Origin: Ifrita kowaldi
Lineage: Eukaryota; Chordata; Aves; Passeriformes; Cinclosomatidae
DNA: 64,000 nucleotides
Assembly: GCA_013398055.1 (NCBI GenBank)
Contig: VZRS01001718.1
Location: 229,232-293,231 of the forward strand
Direction: 5' to 3'
Part shown: positions 49,801 to 62,300 of the stretch, one piece after another
How the letters are laid out: each line of letters starts with the position of its first letter
How positions within the stretch are numbered: the stretch's first letter is position 1
The notes under the pieces: generated by a model
The model's database searches: none
Told to the model about the DNA's origin: nothing
Seen by the model: only the letters and a program-made list of their open reading frames with translations
Made by a program: the position numbers and the translations under genes

Positions 49801-52800
49801 AACCTGCCATGCATGTGTGTTTTCATTTGTTAAAGTCTTAAAATCTTCACACATTCAGCTGACCGACTGTTTGCATATAAAGCACTGAAAAGCAAGGGAT
49901 CATGGAAGGATTGCCCTGGAGCAGCCTCCAGGGACACAGCAAGATTGGCCTAATTAAACATGGTTATTACTCACACTATATCCCTGTGAACTCTGGAAAA
50001 CCTTCAGAGGATGGCACAGACCTGACAATTAAATCTTTTCATTTTCTTGTTCATCTGGAGGTGAAATTGCTTTATAACACAACACAAACTGATCTGATGC
50101 TACCAAAACAGAACAAACGTTCAAACAAGTGCAGAAACTGTTGAATATTGTACTTAACCCCATAAAGAGGCTAAAGGCTGGACATGGAGAAGAGGGAAAC
50201 AGCAAGTAGAAAGTATCAATCTAATCAAGCAGTTAGCTGACCAGGACAGAACATAGTCATCAGTCATTAAGTACTGTGGTACTGCCAGAACAGAATGGTG
50301 ACTTTTGCTGTAATTTCACCATCACAACCATTCTCTTGGTCAGGTTACTTGACCTGCTTTCAGTGCTTACCTATTAGGATAGATATGTGAAAAAGGGTTT
50401 AAAAAAGTAACAGTTTCCTGTAGCAGGGTTATTCCAGTTGCATAACCGCCTCTGAAGGATTTTTCCCAGAGTAAAAGGACTTTGCTAGGTGTGCAGGACA
50501 CCATGGCTTTTGTTGTTGTGGGAGCAGCTCAACTGAACTGCCTCTAACCCATTGAACATGCCTCAAATTTGGATCACCAAGTACAAACAGTAATCACCAA
50601 ACCCTCAAAAATAGTGTTTGCTCGACAGAAAAATTCAATGTGTGTTCTCCTCAACGGACCTCTTGCTGAAGCCAGAGTAGTATCAAGAAAAGGCAACATG
50701 TAACAGAAACAAGTGGTATTTCATCTTTTCAAAATGGTCTAACAGGATTGGAAAGCAGAGGGATTCCTTCCCTGTGCCCTAAGCTAACATTCACCCTGAA
50801 TATTACCCAAAGGCAAATCCCAAGTTTCCTTCGAAATACCTGTTGCTCCTGCAGAGCCCATGCTGCTTAGAGGGATTTACGAAGCTTTAGCTTTGCATTA
50901 GAGCTTTGAGTTGATAAGGCATCTTTCAATGGGAAAAGTACCCCATGCCAAGTGCAGAAATCACCACAAGTATTTCTCAGCACAGTTATTTCTGCTAATG
51001 TGGTAAAATAAAACAGCAACACCACGCAAGACCATGGAGCCAAAGGCTGAAGAGAAGTAGGTAGGACAGAAGTAAATTACTATTATTTACTGTCACAGTA
51101 AGAAAAGCAGTCACAAAAACGATGTTTCCCTACACACCAATCATCATTCTTTAGTGAAACCAAGAGTTAAACTGTCTCTCACAACAATTTTCAATCACTA
51201 ATTATATTTCAGAAGCAAACTTCTCTGAACACATGATTATTTTTCAGAGCTTAAATGTTCCTTTGGTATAAATTTCATGTTATTTTGGGAGAAAATAAAA
51301 GAATTACATAATTTGTTCAATTTGATTTAAAACCCAAACAAACAGAGCAACAGATTAATGTCAAAGCAAAACAGCAGTGGTGGTCTTTAGTTTAGTTTAT
51401 GAACCACCACAGTAAATCATTGCTAAAGTTCATGTTGAAAGAATTAGGTCTTAAGAGAAAGCTCTTTTAAATCCAAAGGAAATACCCTTTGTAGTACATG
51501 TAAGAACACAAAGTTTATCATGGCAAGAAGCCCCGCTGAAAGCTTAAAGGAAAATATTTCTGTGCTACCAGACAACCACAAGAGACGATTTTTAAGTTGC
51601 AAGAATAGGATGTTTCCCGTAGCTTTGTGCAGTTATTAGAATTTCCATCCTAACATTTTGGAGGTATTAGAAAGCATTCAAGTTTTGTGCTTTTCTAAAT
51701 TAAACAGAATTTGGCACCTAGAATAAATAGTTTTTGTCTACTGGTCACAAGAACTTTATTATCTATGTCAACATGATTAATTCCAGTTTACTACTTTCTC
51801 TTAGATGGATGCTACAGGGATGCAAGCTGCTGTTGTGCCAGACTAATTTTACTTAGGAGACCTGGCTACCAGTCTGTTTACATGGCTGAGATGCTTTCCA
51901 GCCCCTCCCTCTTCCCTTCAGCAGTTGCAACCCTCAAGGAGAAAATAGATGCAAACAACTTTCGTAGAGAGAAGGAAATCTCTAACCTCAAATGAAGGCT
52001 TTACAGTAGTGGCATAGTGGGTTCAGCCTCAAAGACATTCTAAACAATAATTTCTCTGTTACATCATCTAGCTACACCAACACTAATGCTCCATAATATG
52101 TCTTCTATAAAAGCTGTCCAAGCCAAATCAGGCCATTATCCAGATACCAGCACACAACTGTGTCTACTCCACTGCCTTAGGACTCTGCCCTCAGCAGCAC
52201 TTGTGGGGATTATGAGACTGTTACTGCACTGAAGTAGCAAACAGAGACTTGACCACACAGGTGATGGCTCTAAATCATGTGCACTGTATGGACTTCACTG
52301 TACCAGAAGTTATATGTCTGCAATCAGACCAAGGGGTTTCCTTCCGGAAAGAAGGCTGGCATTAAGCCTCAGACTCAGACTAGGGGAACACATCTCAGGC
52401 TCTGTCCATTAGAACAGGATGATAAAAATCAGATTTTCTCCTCACAGCTGCAGTCCACTGCTGCACATTTAGCAATGTCACCTCCTTCAACTTCTGTCTT
52501 ATTTCAATTTCCCCCAAAGCTGAAGCAAAGGATGATGGAGCAGGTATGCCCAGACCAGCTGTGGTAGAGAAAGGGTGTGACACAGCCCGACCAGTGACAA
52601 CCAGTATTATCACCCTGAATCCTTTCCACAGTTCCAGAGCAGGGCCAAGTGGCCTCAAGCATAGAGTAACCCTGCTAGCTCATGACAGCAAGCATCCTCC
52701 CCTCCCAGCTCTGCCCCTACAGCAAAACCTAACCAGTAATGACTGCTGTGGGTGTCTATTTTATGGTCTCACTGCTGAGTACCAGGGCAGGGCACCTGGG

Positions 52801-52929
52801 CCCTGGCAGTCCTCTTACCAGCAAACCTAAGGCTCTTGAGAAGGGCTCTGCCCAGTAAGAGATCTGTCAGCACCCAGCTGCCTGCAAGCCCCTCTGAACA
52901 TCCCTGTGAAAGGAAATCAGAACACATTA

Positions 52930-53372
52930 GAAAAACTGAATGTGTGGTTTATTATATTTAAGATGCTATTTGTCTATAGTGTTTAAATATGTCTGTCACA
53001 CAGTTATCAGTAAATGAATGTAATTTTACATGTTCAGTATTTTGATACACAGTACAGGACTACAAGTGTGGTAAAGGAGCATGAGAAATTAATATTTCCT
53101 TGATGCACGCATCAAACCTTGCAGCACCACTTAAAAGCTCAGAGTAAGGACTCAAAATGCAGTATTACAAGCACTACTAAATCAACCAAGAGACATACCT
53201 ATATTAAACATTAGAGAAACAAAACAAATGACACAAAGGTTTAATGCTTAAGATTTGATACGGGATTAAAATACTAATATTTTTAATGTCCTGGCTTCAA
53301 ATTAATAAATATAAAAACAATATAAAAATATACACCAGTTGATAAAAGGATGCACTGAGTAAGGTTAGAAAG
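52930..53372 (-). other. ENPP2: ENPP2 3' UTR
   Basis: About 440 bases of AU-rich sequence lie between the stop codon and the AATAAA on the - strand. The length fits the short 3' UTR known for autotaxin. Several ATATTTTTATA-like AU-rich words lie near the stop codon. The 3' end is inferred from the signal, not observed. Confidence 0.7.
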
Positions 53373-56300
53373 CTAAATTTCACTTTCAAACGTATGCAGG
53401 TATGTCTTTAGGGAGAGGATTTCTGTGTAGCTGCGACTGGTCTTTCGGAAGAAGTCCAAGCTAGTGAGCTGTTCAATGTCACGCACACGGGCAGTGTGCA
53501 TCTTCAGAAGATCTTCAACCCACTTTGATTCATCCTCAGAGCTCTGGGGAAAAAAAATAAACGTTTTATAATAAGTCTTGTCAAAAATCTTCTCCAAAAG
53601 CAAATGCAACTTGTCCACACATTTGTTCCAGATTTGAAGAATCTCTGTGCCTTATTCAGGAATGAATAAGGTAAATGAGGTCCAAGAAAATAGATATGAC
53701 ATTTAACAGGCAAGATGAATCCTACAGCTTTATTTCAGTACCCATTTTAGGATGAGGTTGACACAAAGACCATAATCATCTAGAAAAAGCTAGCCTCAAG
53801 TTGCAGGTGTTTCAGAAGAACAGCCATATGATTTTGGAAGATCCACTGGTCACTCCATGTTTTTTATCTCACAGAAAGAACTCCATATTAATTATTTTTG
53901 TATTACCAAAGGCAAACTTTAGGCCGTTTGGCTTTGAATCCTACCCCTATATATTATTCTCAGTTGACCACCACATCATCTAACACAGTAACATTTTAAT
54001 CTTTCCACTTTACTTTTAGGAGACCTTTACCATTCTTTACACAGTTGGGACAGTGGTTTATGTAGGTACCTAAAGACTCTCGTTATTGGAACATACATAT
54101 TTTTCACTGACAGAAGAAAGAATTTCACCAAACATTTCATGATACAAAAAGAAAAGAAAAATCAGGAAGGTTATGCTGCCAGAGTGATTGGGGTCAGGTT
54201 GCATGCTCTTAGGGGATAGCTGCTGCCTCATGCCTTGTGCCAGCACCAGCACATGTTGGAGTCATCCACAAACTAAGGTAACTCGCAAACACATCAGAAA
54301 AATCAGCCCTGCAAAGCACCGCAGTGACTGGCTGTTTGTGTGCCTTAACCAGCCCAGCAACATGTGCCATGAGCATTGGACCCAGGCCTGGGCACAACAG
54401 GGAGCAGACGTGGGAAAAGGACAAAGCAAACAGGACTTATCCCCCTTTGGCCCCTCTGGCTGGTGCCTCTGAACCACTGCTAGGGAAGCAAGTTAGGAAT
54501 GGTGGGTTGTATCTCGGGTATTTAGACTTCATGTGTGTGACTTGGAAATCTTGCTGATAAAAATCTACTTCTGGGGCCTATTCCTGGAAATGAACCCTTT
54601 TCTGACTGTCTCAGCAAGGTCCTCCTACCAAGTGATCCTCTCATAGATCAAGACTAAGCTCCAGCAATGCCAGAGCCCATCCAGTGCAGTAGCTGTGCCA
54701 CAGGCCAGGAAGTGGGTCACCCGACAACAGCTGGGAGGGTGAGCGTGATCGTTTGCATGGAGGACACAAAGTCCCAGACAGATCACAGCTGGCTGCTCTA
54801 AAGCAAACGTCCATGACCCAGTCAGAACCTGTTTGGTTCAAAGCTCTCAGCCCCAAACCAGTTTACTCTCCATATCACCAACAACCTGAGGACCAAAGCC
54901 AGGTCTGGAACAAGAAAAGAAAGATGCAAATTAAGAGGGAAGAGGAGGGAGTACATCTTGCTCACTCCCATTTGCCTGCAGTGCCATGCTCCAGGAAAGC
55001 GACCTGGCAGCATGTGGCTGCAGGAAGCCCCTGCTCAGCCTTCAGCCTAGCAATCAGGAGTCTGCAAACAGGCCTCAACAGGGTTGTTAGTGCAAATGCA
55101 GCCACTGTGACATTTTTGTTTTCTTCAAGCCTTTCTTCTGAGCAGGAAATCTGCAGAGCTCAAAAGGAAGTTATGAGCGAGCTACAAAGCTCACTTTTTT
55201 TGAATACAAGCAGTGTGCAAAAGATCTGCAACATGAATAAATCACAGGACTGTGAGGCTTGTTTAAACCTAGTCCAGCAAGCCAGCATTTGCATGACTCC
55301 AGAAAATCAATCCACTGATTTCCATTTTTATTTTTTCTAGTCCACAACTGGCCCATGAAGCCTCAGGTGCAGCAGCAAGGATTTTAAATACAGCGATCAA
55401 CTAACGTGGTATTATATTACCACAGAACAATGAATGAAGTGCATATATTTAAAATGACATTTTTCTCCAGCTGTAGTGTTTAGTCTCACCCCAATAATAC
55501 AGAAAGTTTTAGAAGGAAAAAATAACAATTGAAAACACAGAGACAAATAGAAATAGGTGATCAATTAGGAGGCTAACCCAAAATCCAGTGGAAAAAATAC
55601 CAGATATTCTGCACAAGAATCTCTCTGAATATCAAATGGGAAGCTGAACATGATGCATGTAGACAGGTGGGTGAGGAACTCACTTACGAAAAGAAATTTA
55701 AATGTTTTGCTGAAAGGGAAAACAGTGGCCTAGAGAAAGTTTCCAGTAGTTTCTAGGGTTCCTTCAACTTTGGTCTTGGGAAGGATTTTGTGTAATGTTT
55801 TCACACGTGCTTCTTGTGCCAAAGTCATTAGTTGCTAGCAAAAAGCCCCAACAATCGGGAACTCCTGCCAATGCAGAGGAAGACTGGAATAGCACAGTGG
55901 AGGATGCAGATGCAGGAGCTCCCAGTATAACATGAAACTGGGTTATCCAAATTGACACACAGAAGAGAAGGACCTGAGTGTATCAGTTGCGCACGAATGT
56001 GAGGCACCATTATAACACTGCTATAGAAAAAGCAAATTATAGGTAGCGTCAGAGGAGTTGTGTCCAGTGGAAAGAAATCCATTTTCATTTTGAGGTCTGA
56101 GCTGCAGTACTTAATCTCATTCATGATCCAGGGGAAAAAAAAAGATTGGACTGGATGAGATGCACAGGAAGTCTGCCAACAGGCTCATCCTCTCTTAAAA
56201 GAGCAAAAAAGATCCTGGGTCTTCCATGAATAGAGAGAAGTATATGCCTTGAGAATCATCATAACTCATCTCTAGGGTAAATCCCAAAGAAGGGCTATTT

Positions 56301-59300
56301 AAGACACAGAAAAATGTTGACACAAGAATAAATGGGCATAACCTCACCGTGAATAAACACAGTTTAGAAAAGGAACAAATTCAGATGAGAAGAGTAGTGG
56401 TGTTCTTCAACGGCTGTGTGAAGAGAGAGAATGTGTGTACAGCTAGAGCAGAGCAGAGGGAAAGCTAATATTTCTTCAAATCTTAAAAGAAAACTGTAGA
56501 GATGTTAAGGTAAAATTCCTATATTATCCCATGCATTTCATCCATGAAGTATGGTAAGGTTTTATGCAATCACTTCTTCGAAAAAGTAAGATGGAACACC
56601 ATGTGCAAAAGTAAGACTGATGCTGGATTTCAACGACAAAAATTTGCCTCATTGTATTTTCATTCAAGAGCAACATTTAAATATTTTTGGAGTGGTTCTT
56701 TGCTATGTAAAAGGCATGGACCAATATCTGCTAATGACCTTGCAGAAGCACTGAAGTTTTTCTCAGACTGTAAATACATACACTGTAAGTAGCACAACCT
56801 ACAGAGAAAAGAAGCTTGGTTTGAAATGTAAGAAATCAAAACCGAAAAGAGACCATTATTGTAAAGAGCTCATAAAAAAAGATTTCAGCAGTTTAAGAGA
56901 ACTATGACATGCAATATAAGGAGGAAAAAATAAATTACTTTGTAATAAAATTACATGTGGGCAGAGTTACAAGGGCAGAGACACTAATAACTACCAAAGT
57001 AGTCATTTCCAGGTCACTAATTGGATCTTGATTCAGAGAAAAGCAGTCCAGGGAAAAACCACAACGCAATATATGTAGGACATTCCGAGACTCCTGGTGG
57101 AAGACATCTCTGCCCAAAGCAGTTGAGAATCTAAACAGGGGAAAGCCAGACCTGCTTAAGAGAGGGATACTGCTCCAAAAGCATGAGTTTAAAAAGTGGG
57201 CCCTGAAAGCAGGAAACGTTTAATGAATTAAAAAGAAAGAGTGTTCAAGGACAATTGTGTACAGAGTTGGAATGACTATTTCTGCTTGTAACTGGAACAG
57301 GAGTCTTAAATTTTTTTGCCAATGCAAAATTTGTAACATTAATGCATTCATTCAGGAAACGGTTATTTGATGAGTGAGAAAGAAACAGTGTTCCAGGTGA
57401 ATTGTGTACAGAGTTGGAATGACTATTTCTGCCTGTAGCTGGAACAGGAGTCTTAACTTTTTTGCCAATACAAAATTCATAACATTAATGCGTTCATTCA
57501 GGAAACAGTCTCCTGGCAGCCTATAGTGAAGTGTCTGTGTGCAGGAATCCACACAGCTGTGTAATGGGAGAACAAGTTCAGGCGGAAGGACAAGTCTCAA
57601 TACAGCTGCCTGGGAGCTCTGCTGTCCTCGCAGAGCACCGGAGCCCACGGGGGACCCAACGCCCTCCTGCCACACAATCAGCTGCCAAGTGTCCACTTTC
57701 TGCAGTGCTGACCAGACCTAAGCCTTCATTAAGATTCTTACAGTAGAAGATCTTGCATCCTAATGGAAGATAAGAAAGAAACCAGGAGGGTGTTTGGCCA
57801 GCTCTGTAATAAGAACCCAAACCTTTCCCTTGCATCAAGGTGTTCTGGAAACAGCAAGAACTACTATTCTACCTTTGGCAGGTTATAGCATCTACTTTTA
57901 ATATTGTGTGGGTTGGATGTAATCATGCTGACTGGTGCACCCCGACTGCTGTAGCAGAGAGATTGCACTGTACCTGCATATGGAAACTGACCTCCATAAA
58001 AACATCAGGCTGGCTGCCAGCACAGTATGTCTACATATACAGCCTCCCCCTAGTCTGCTCTGAAGTTACACTGGCAAAACGTAGAATCCTACAGGCCATA
58101 AACAATCCTGCCAACCTACTGTATGTCAGTCCTTCCAGACAATTTTAGGCGCAGTAATAGCTCCATATTGCTGCTGATATAACAGAGGTGTGCTTCTGCT
58201 TAACAGAGGCACTACCCTGTGCTTCCCATTCAAGACATCAGTGAGCACTTGCTTCTAATAGTAATGGGTTTCACATGTCCCAGGGACGTGTTTACCACAG
58301 GGCTGCAGTAGTGCAACAGAACTTACATTGCAGCTCTCATCATTGTCAGGCCGGTGGGGAAGGATGTATGAGAGCACAGAGAGTGGTCCATCACACTTGT
58401 CGGCTGGCTGAGTGAAATCTAAGCAGCTGGTTATGATGGCATAGTAATGAGTTGGAACAGGGATTGCACTGCCTTCCACAAACCTGAGGGAATAAAGCAA
58501 ATATTTATCCACAAAGGATGAACTTGTTTGGAAGAAGGTTACACAAACAACACGGCCTTTCCTCTCCTACGTGTGAGGACACACATACATTGTTGAGATG
58601 TGGTTGATTCCTGAATACTATTGAAAGTGAGCATCCAATTAGCTCACACTGTGCTACAGAATTACCTCATGCAGTGCTGAAAGGCTTCTTCAGTTCAGAG
58701 ACATAGAGAGAATGCATTACTGAATTAACAAAAGACTTGAGCGTATAACTCAACAGCACTGCTCTTAAGTTCTGGAGAATTTTAGAGACAATAGACTCTG
58801 TGGAACCTAATTCAGCTTCATCTCAAACCAAGACAAGGATGAACACAATTTCAAAGTCAAGGTGAGCAGTTAACTGCTGAATTGCTATTTCCTTATTTTT
58901 ACCACTGTCCTACCTACATGGGCTCTCAGCCCTAACAACTTTAGAAGGAGCTAGAAAATTATGTCCCCTCCCAAAAAATCAAATAGAGTGCAGGTAATTA
59001 ATTGTTTAAGATAAAGTCATCAGCAAGAGAAGTAACAGCAAACCAATTTACAGACAAACTCTTACTGTTTTATTTTGTCAGGTGTGTCATGTAAACCATC
59101 ATAGTCATAGTCAAAGATTGGTCCACTTATAACATTGACTCCATTTCGTTCAGTGGCATATCTCTTCACCAAAACCCTTTGGAAATAGTTCCACACCTCT
59201 GTGGGGAAAAAACCAAACCAAACCAATCAACCAACCAAAAGTAATAAAAAAAACCAAAACCCAAAACAAATAGAAAAACACAACCAAACAAAATCCCCGC

Positions 59301-62300
59301 AACACACCAAGATTTGGATAAGTCAAAACATGTCAAGATTATAAACAGTTTTCTTCTTCCTGAAGATAAAAATCCCGTGGATATTATTCGTAAGATAGTA
59401 GGGGAAATCAAAGACTAAGCATTACAGAGTTACTGCAGCTTCATTCAGTTTTGTCAATAAAGCCTATTCAGACTTCTTTGTTCTCTGTTGGTTTTTTCTC
59501 CAACCAGTGATAAAGGAAATGCACGGTACCGCTCCCAGGCTGGCATTGCTATAGGCCTTGCACAGAGATTCTGCTGTTCCTTCACCAAGCTGTAGAAACA
59601 GCTATTCACACGTTTTTGATATCCCTGTAAACACTGCCTTTGTCTTTGTTATCTGCTTACAGGGAAATGTGCTGGGGTGGTGTGTTTTGGGGGTTTTCAT
59701 TAGTTTTAAAAAGGCTACAGCATCGTGATTAAAAGCTAAAACCAAGCATTTTAAAAGAAAGGGAAATACAAAGGTCATATTCATTCAGATAAATTCTCCT
59801 TCGATACAAAATGTTTAACTTTTAAACTAGGTGCCATCAAAGATGACCAGAGTCATGTCATTACATCAACCTTTGGGAAGAGCATGACACACTTTCTCCC
59901 ACCACGTCCTCCTCAGCCTTAGCAAGTTAGGATTCTTGCAGAGGTGGGAAACACACTGGAATCTCCAGTGACATCATTCTTATAGTTCTTTTTTTCCTTT
60001 TTATTTTAACGAACAGAAGTGTACGTAAACAAAACTTCTCAGACTTCTAAGAGTTTAACTCTTGTCTTGTCAGCTCAGACTATTAAGTCCATGGCTCCCT
60101 GGAGCTGGTGGCAATGCCAGCCTCAGAAAGCTCCCTTGTACACCTTGTCCTAAGACTGCTCAGTGCCCCATGCAGTCCCAGCTGGGGCTGATGCCCAGAG
60201 TCCCACCAGCAGTGGTCTAACAAGAACTGCAGCCTAATCAGTTGGCAATACCACTCCTCCGGCTGCTCACTCCTCCAGTGCATGTGCCTTAACAATAAAA
60301 AACAGTCCAAAAAGAAAGATTCCCTCTCTCCTCACTGCCTTGAGTTTTGTATCTAAATCAGAGCCCTGTTCCACTTCCCACTGCAATCACATACAGAGCA
60401 ACGCCAGGGTAATGTGGTGCCAGCCCAGGGGCATCATTTTTGTAGCTCCAGCAAAGCAGGAGCTGCATAAGCCAATCTCGCTATGGAAAAGATGGACACA
60501 AAATTATTGCCTGTGGGGATGGGACAGTCAATTATAAAAACAGAGCAGAGGAGGGGGGCCTCTGCAGCCAGCACTACCACCAAAGCCAGCACAGCATAAA
60601 CTGCCACCTCCTATTTAACCTGTTACAGAAAAAGATTCATATAATCAGCTTATGCTTGGCTCTCAGAACTGCAACCTGCACACATGGAGTGGTTTGTAAT
60701 TCCCCAGGAATGACATTAGTACCAGAATTTTTTTGCAAGGAATCCTTCACCCACTAGTGATGAAGAAGGCCACTAGACAAAATGAGCTGCTAGAGGTGGG
60801 TTGTTCTTCTGTGATTAGAATTTCAGCAAAATACTTAGATTAACATTAGCATAAAGAGCATTTTCATGAAGTGATTCAGGAGTGGGAAATCCCCAATAAT
60901 TTTTCGCTCCATAATCAGTCAAGTGGCTTTTGCTCAAAACATCACCACTTAGGCCTACACAGAGGCTTTTCCGTTAAAAACACTCTTTTCTGGTTAAAAA
61001 GAAACAGGCTCCCATAGGCTTTGATGTTTATCCAAACCTCTCTGGCCTAAAATCTGAATTGGAAATCTCACAAGAACAGGCTCTTGAGATTCTTCCAAGG
61101 CTTGTCAATCCGCGCCAAGCCAAAAATGCCACCAGAATAGCCTGATGGTTTCCCTACCTCTCGGCAAGACTAGAGAGAAAAGGGATGTGCAGACAAAAGA
61201 AATGTTAATAATATAACCCTGCAGCACTGAAAGTTTCAGACAGGTTTAAATCATCCCTCGTTTTCCATAAATTGGTTTTCTCTTTTTTTTTCTTTATAGG
61301 TAATAAATACATTCAGTCTCCCTCTAAGGGCATGGAGAGAAAAATCAAATTTAATCACTTGTCCCCGAACTACAAAATGCCAAGGGCACACTCCCAGGCT
61401 TGAACATGCTCTCAGGCTCCAGCTGTTGCCTAAGTATATTCTGCACTAGCCTGGGCTACAGACAAGAGAATCTGAATGGTCTTACAGACAGTGAATTACT
61501 GTGACATAAAGCACAACTGCTGACCTACAGCACGCCTGTGCTCTCACCTTAGCCCAGCACCACGGAAAATTAAACTTTTTTTAAAACTTAAGCCTTTCTT
61601 GTGGTATTTATTTATTGTTATTTATTTATATAGTGGTATATATAGCCTGCCCATACCTAGCACTATACAGGTGCCCACAGGGATTATCTGCTGGCTATAG
61701 GTAACTGAATTTTATGTTCTAAACGTCCGCCATCAGTTCATTCCACAATCCAACACATAGTAAAAAAAAAACCCCTTGTTGTTAAAGAGTAGTATAGTAA
61801 AGTAAAAAGCACTTACTTTTGAAGGCAGGATACATTGGAATGATATTTGTTATTAGAAAAGCATCATATTTTGCTTCTGCAGAGGAACTTAATTCTGAAA
61901 AGAATGAAACAGAAAAATATTAATAAGATTAAATACAAGAATTTCAGAAAATACAAAAATGTTTTGAAAATGGCTTCAGATCTTAACTAAAGGAAATACT
62001 GTAATCTAAACAGCAATCTGAATGCTATATTCAGAAGTGCACATTACATACACAAAATTTGTCTTTAACATGACAGCTGAACGTGGAAAGGAAGGACTTT
62101 ATCTTTACTTCAACTGTCAATCTGTTCAAAATATTTTCATATAGCTCATCTATTTTTGCACTCTTAAAAGGCAGAGAGCTGCTCTGCAGGCTTTTATAAA
62201 AGAGGCCAGCAATTTTCTGGGAGAGGAGTGTGGAATTATCTTCTAGTTCTGAGCAAGCCTCTGCACCAGTAAGTCCATTTCAGAAATCCACCATAAAACA

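Larger units (their letters stand above)
38791..52930. other. Intergenic region, right part
   Basis: There is no recognisable gene between the LTR and the 3' end of ENPP2. It holds two short CR1 ends (about 39328 and 44037), a possible MIR remnant at about 41425 and a T-run at 46788-46808. The rest is unique AT-rich DNA with chance open frames only. Confidence 0.65.
53544..58326 (-). other. ENPP2: ENPP2 last intron
   Basis: This 4.8-kb intron has donor GTAAGT (at 58326 reading leftwards) and acceptor ccccag. It contains an ancient CR1 fragment at about 55960-56430 and a diverged tandem duplication at about 57232-57506. The rest is unique sequence with chance open frames. Confidence 0.85.
59199..61816 (-). 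other. ENPP2: ENPP2 intron (2.6 kb)
   Basis: It contains an A/C-rich low-complexity stretch right after the exon boundary (about 59206-59296) and a TTTA-rich stretch at about 61606-61630. Otherwise it is unique sequence. Confidence 0.85.
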
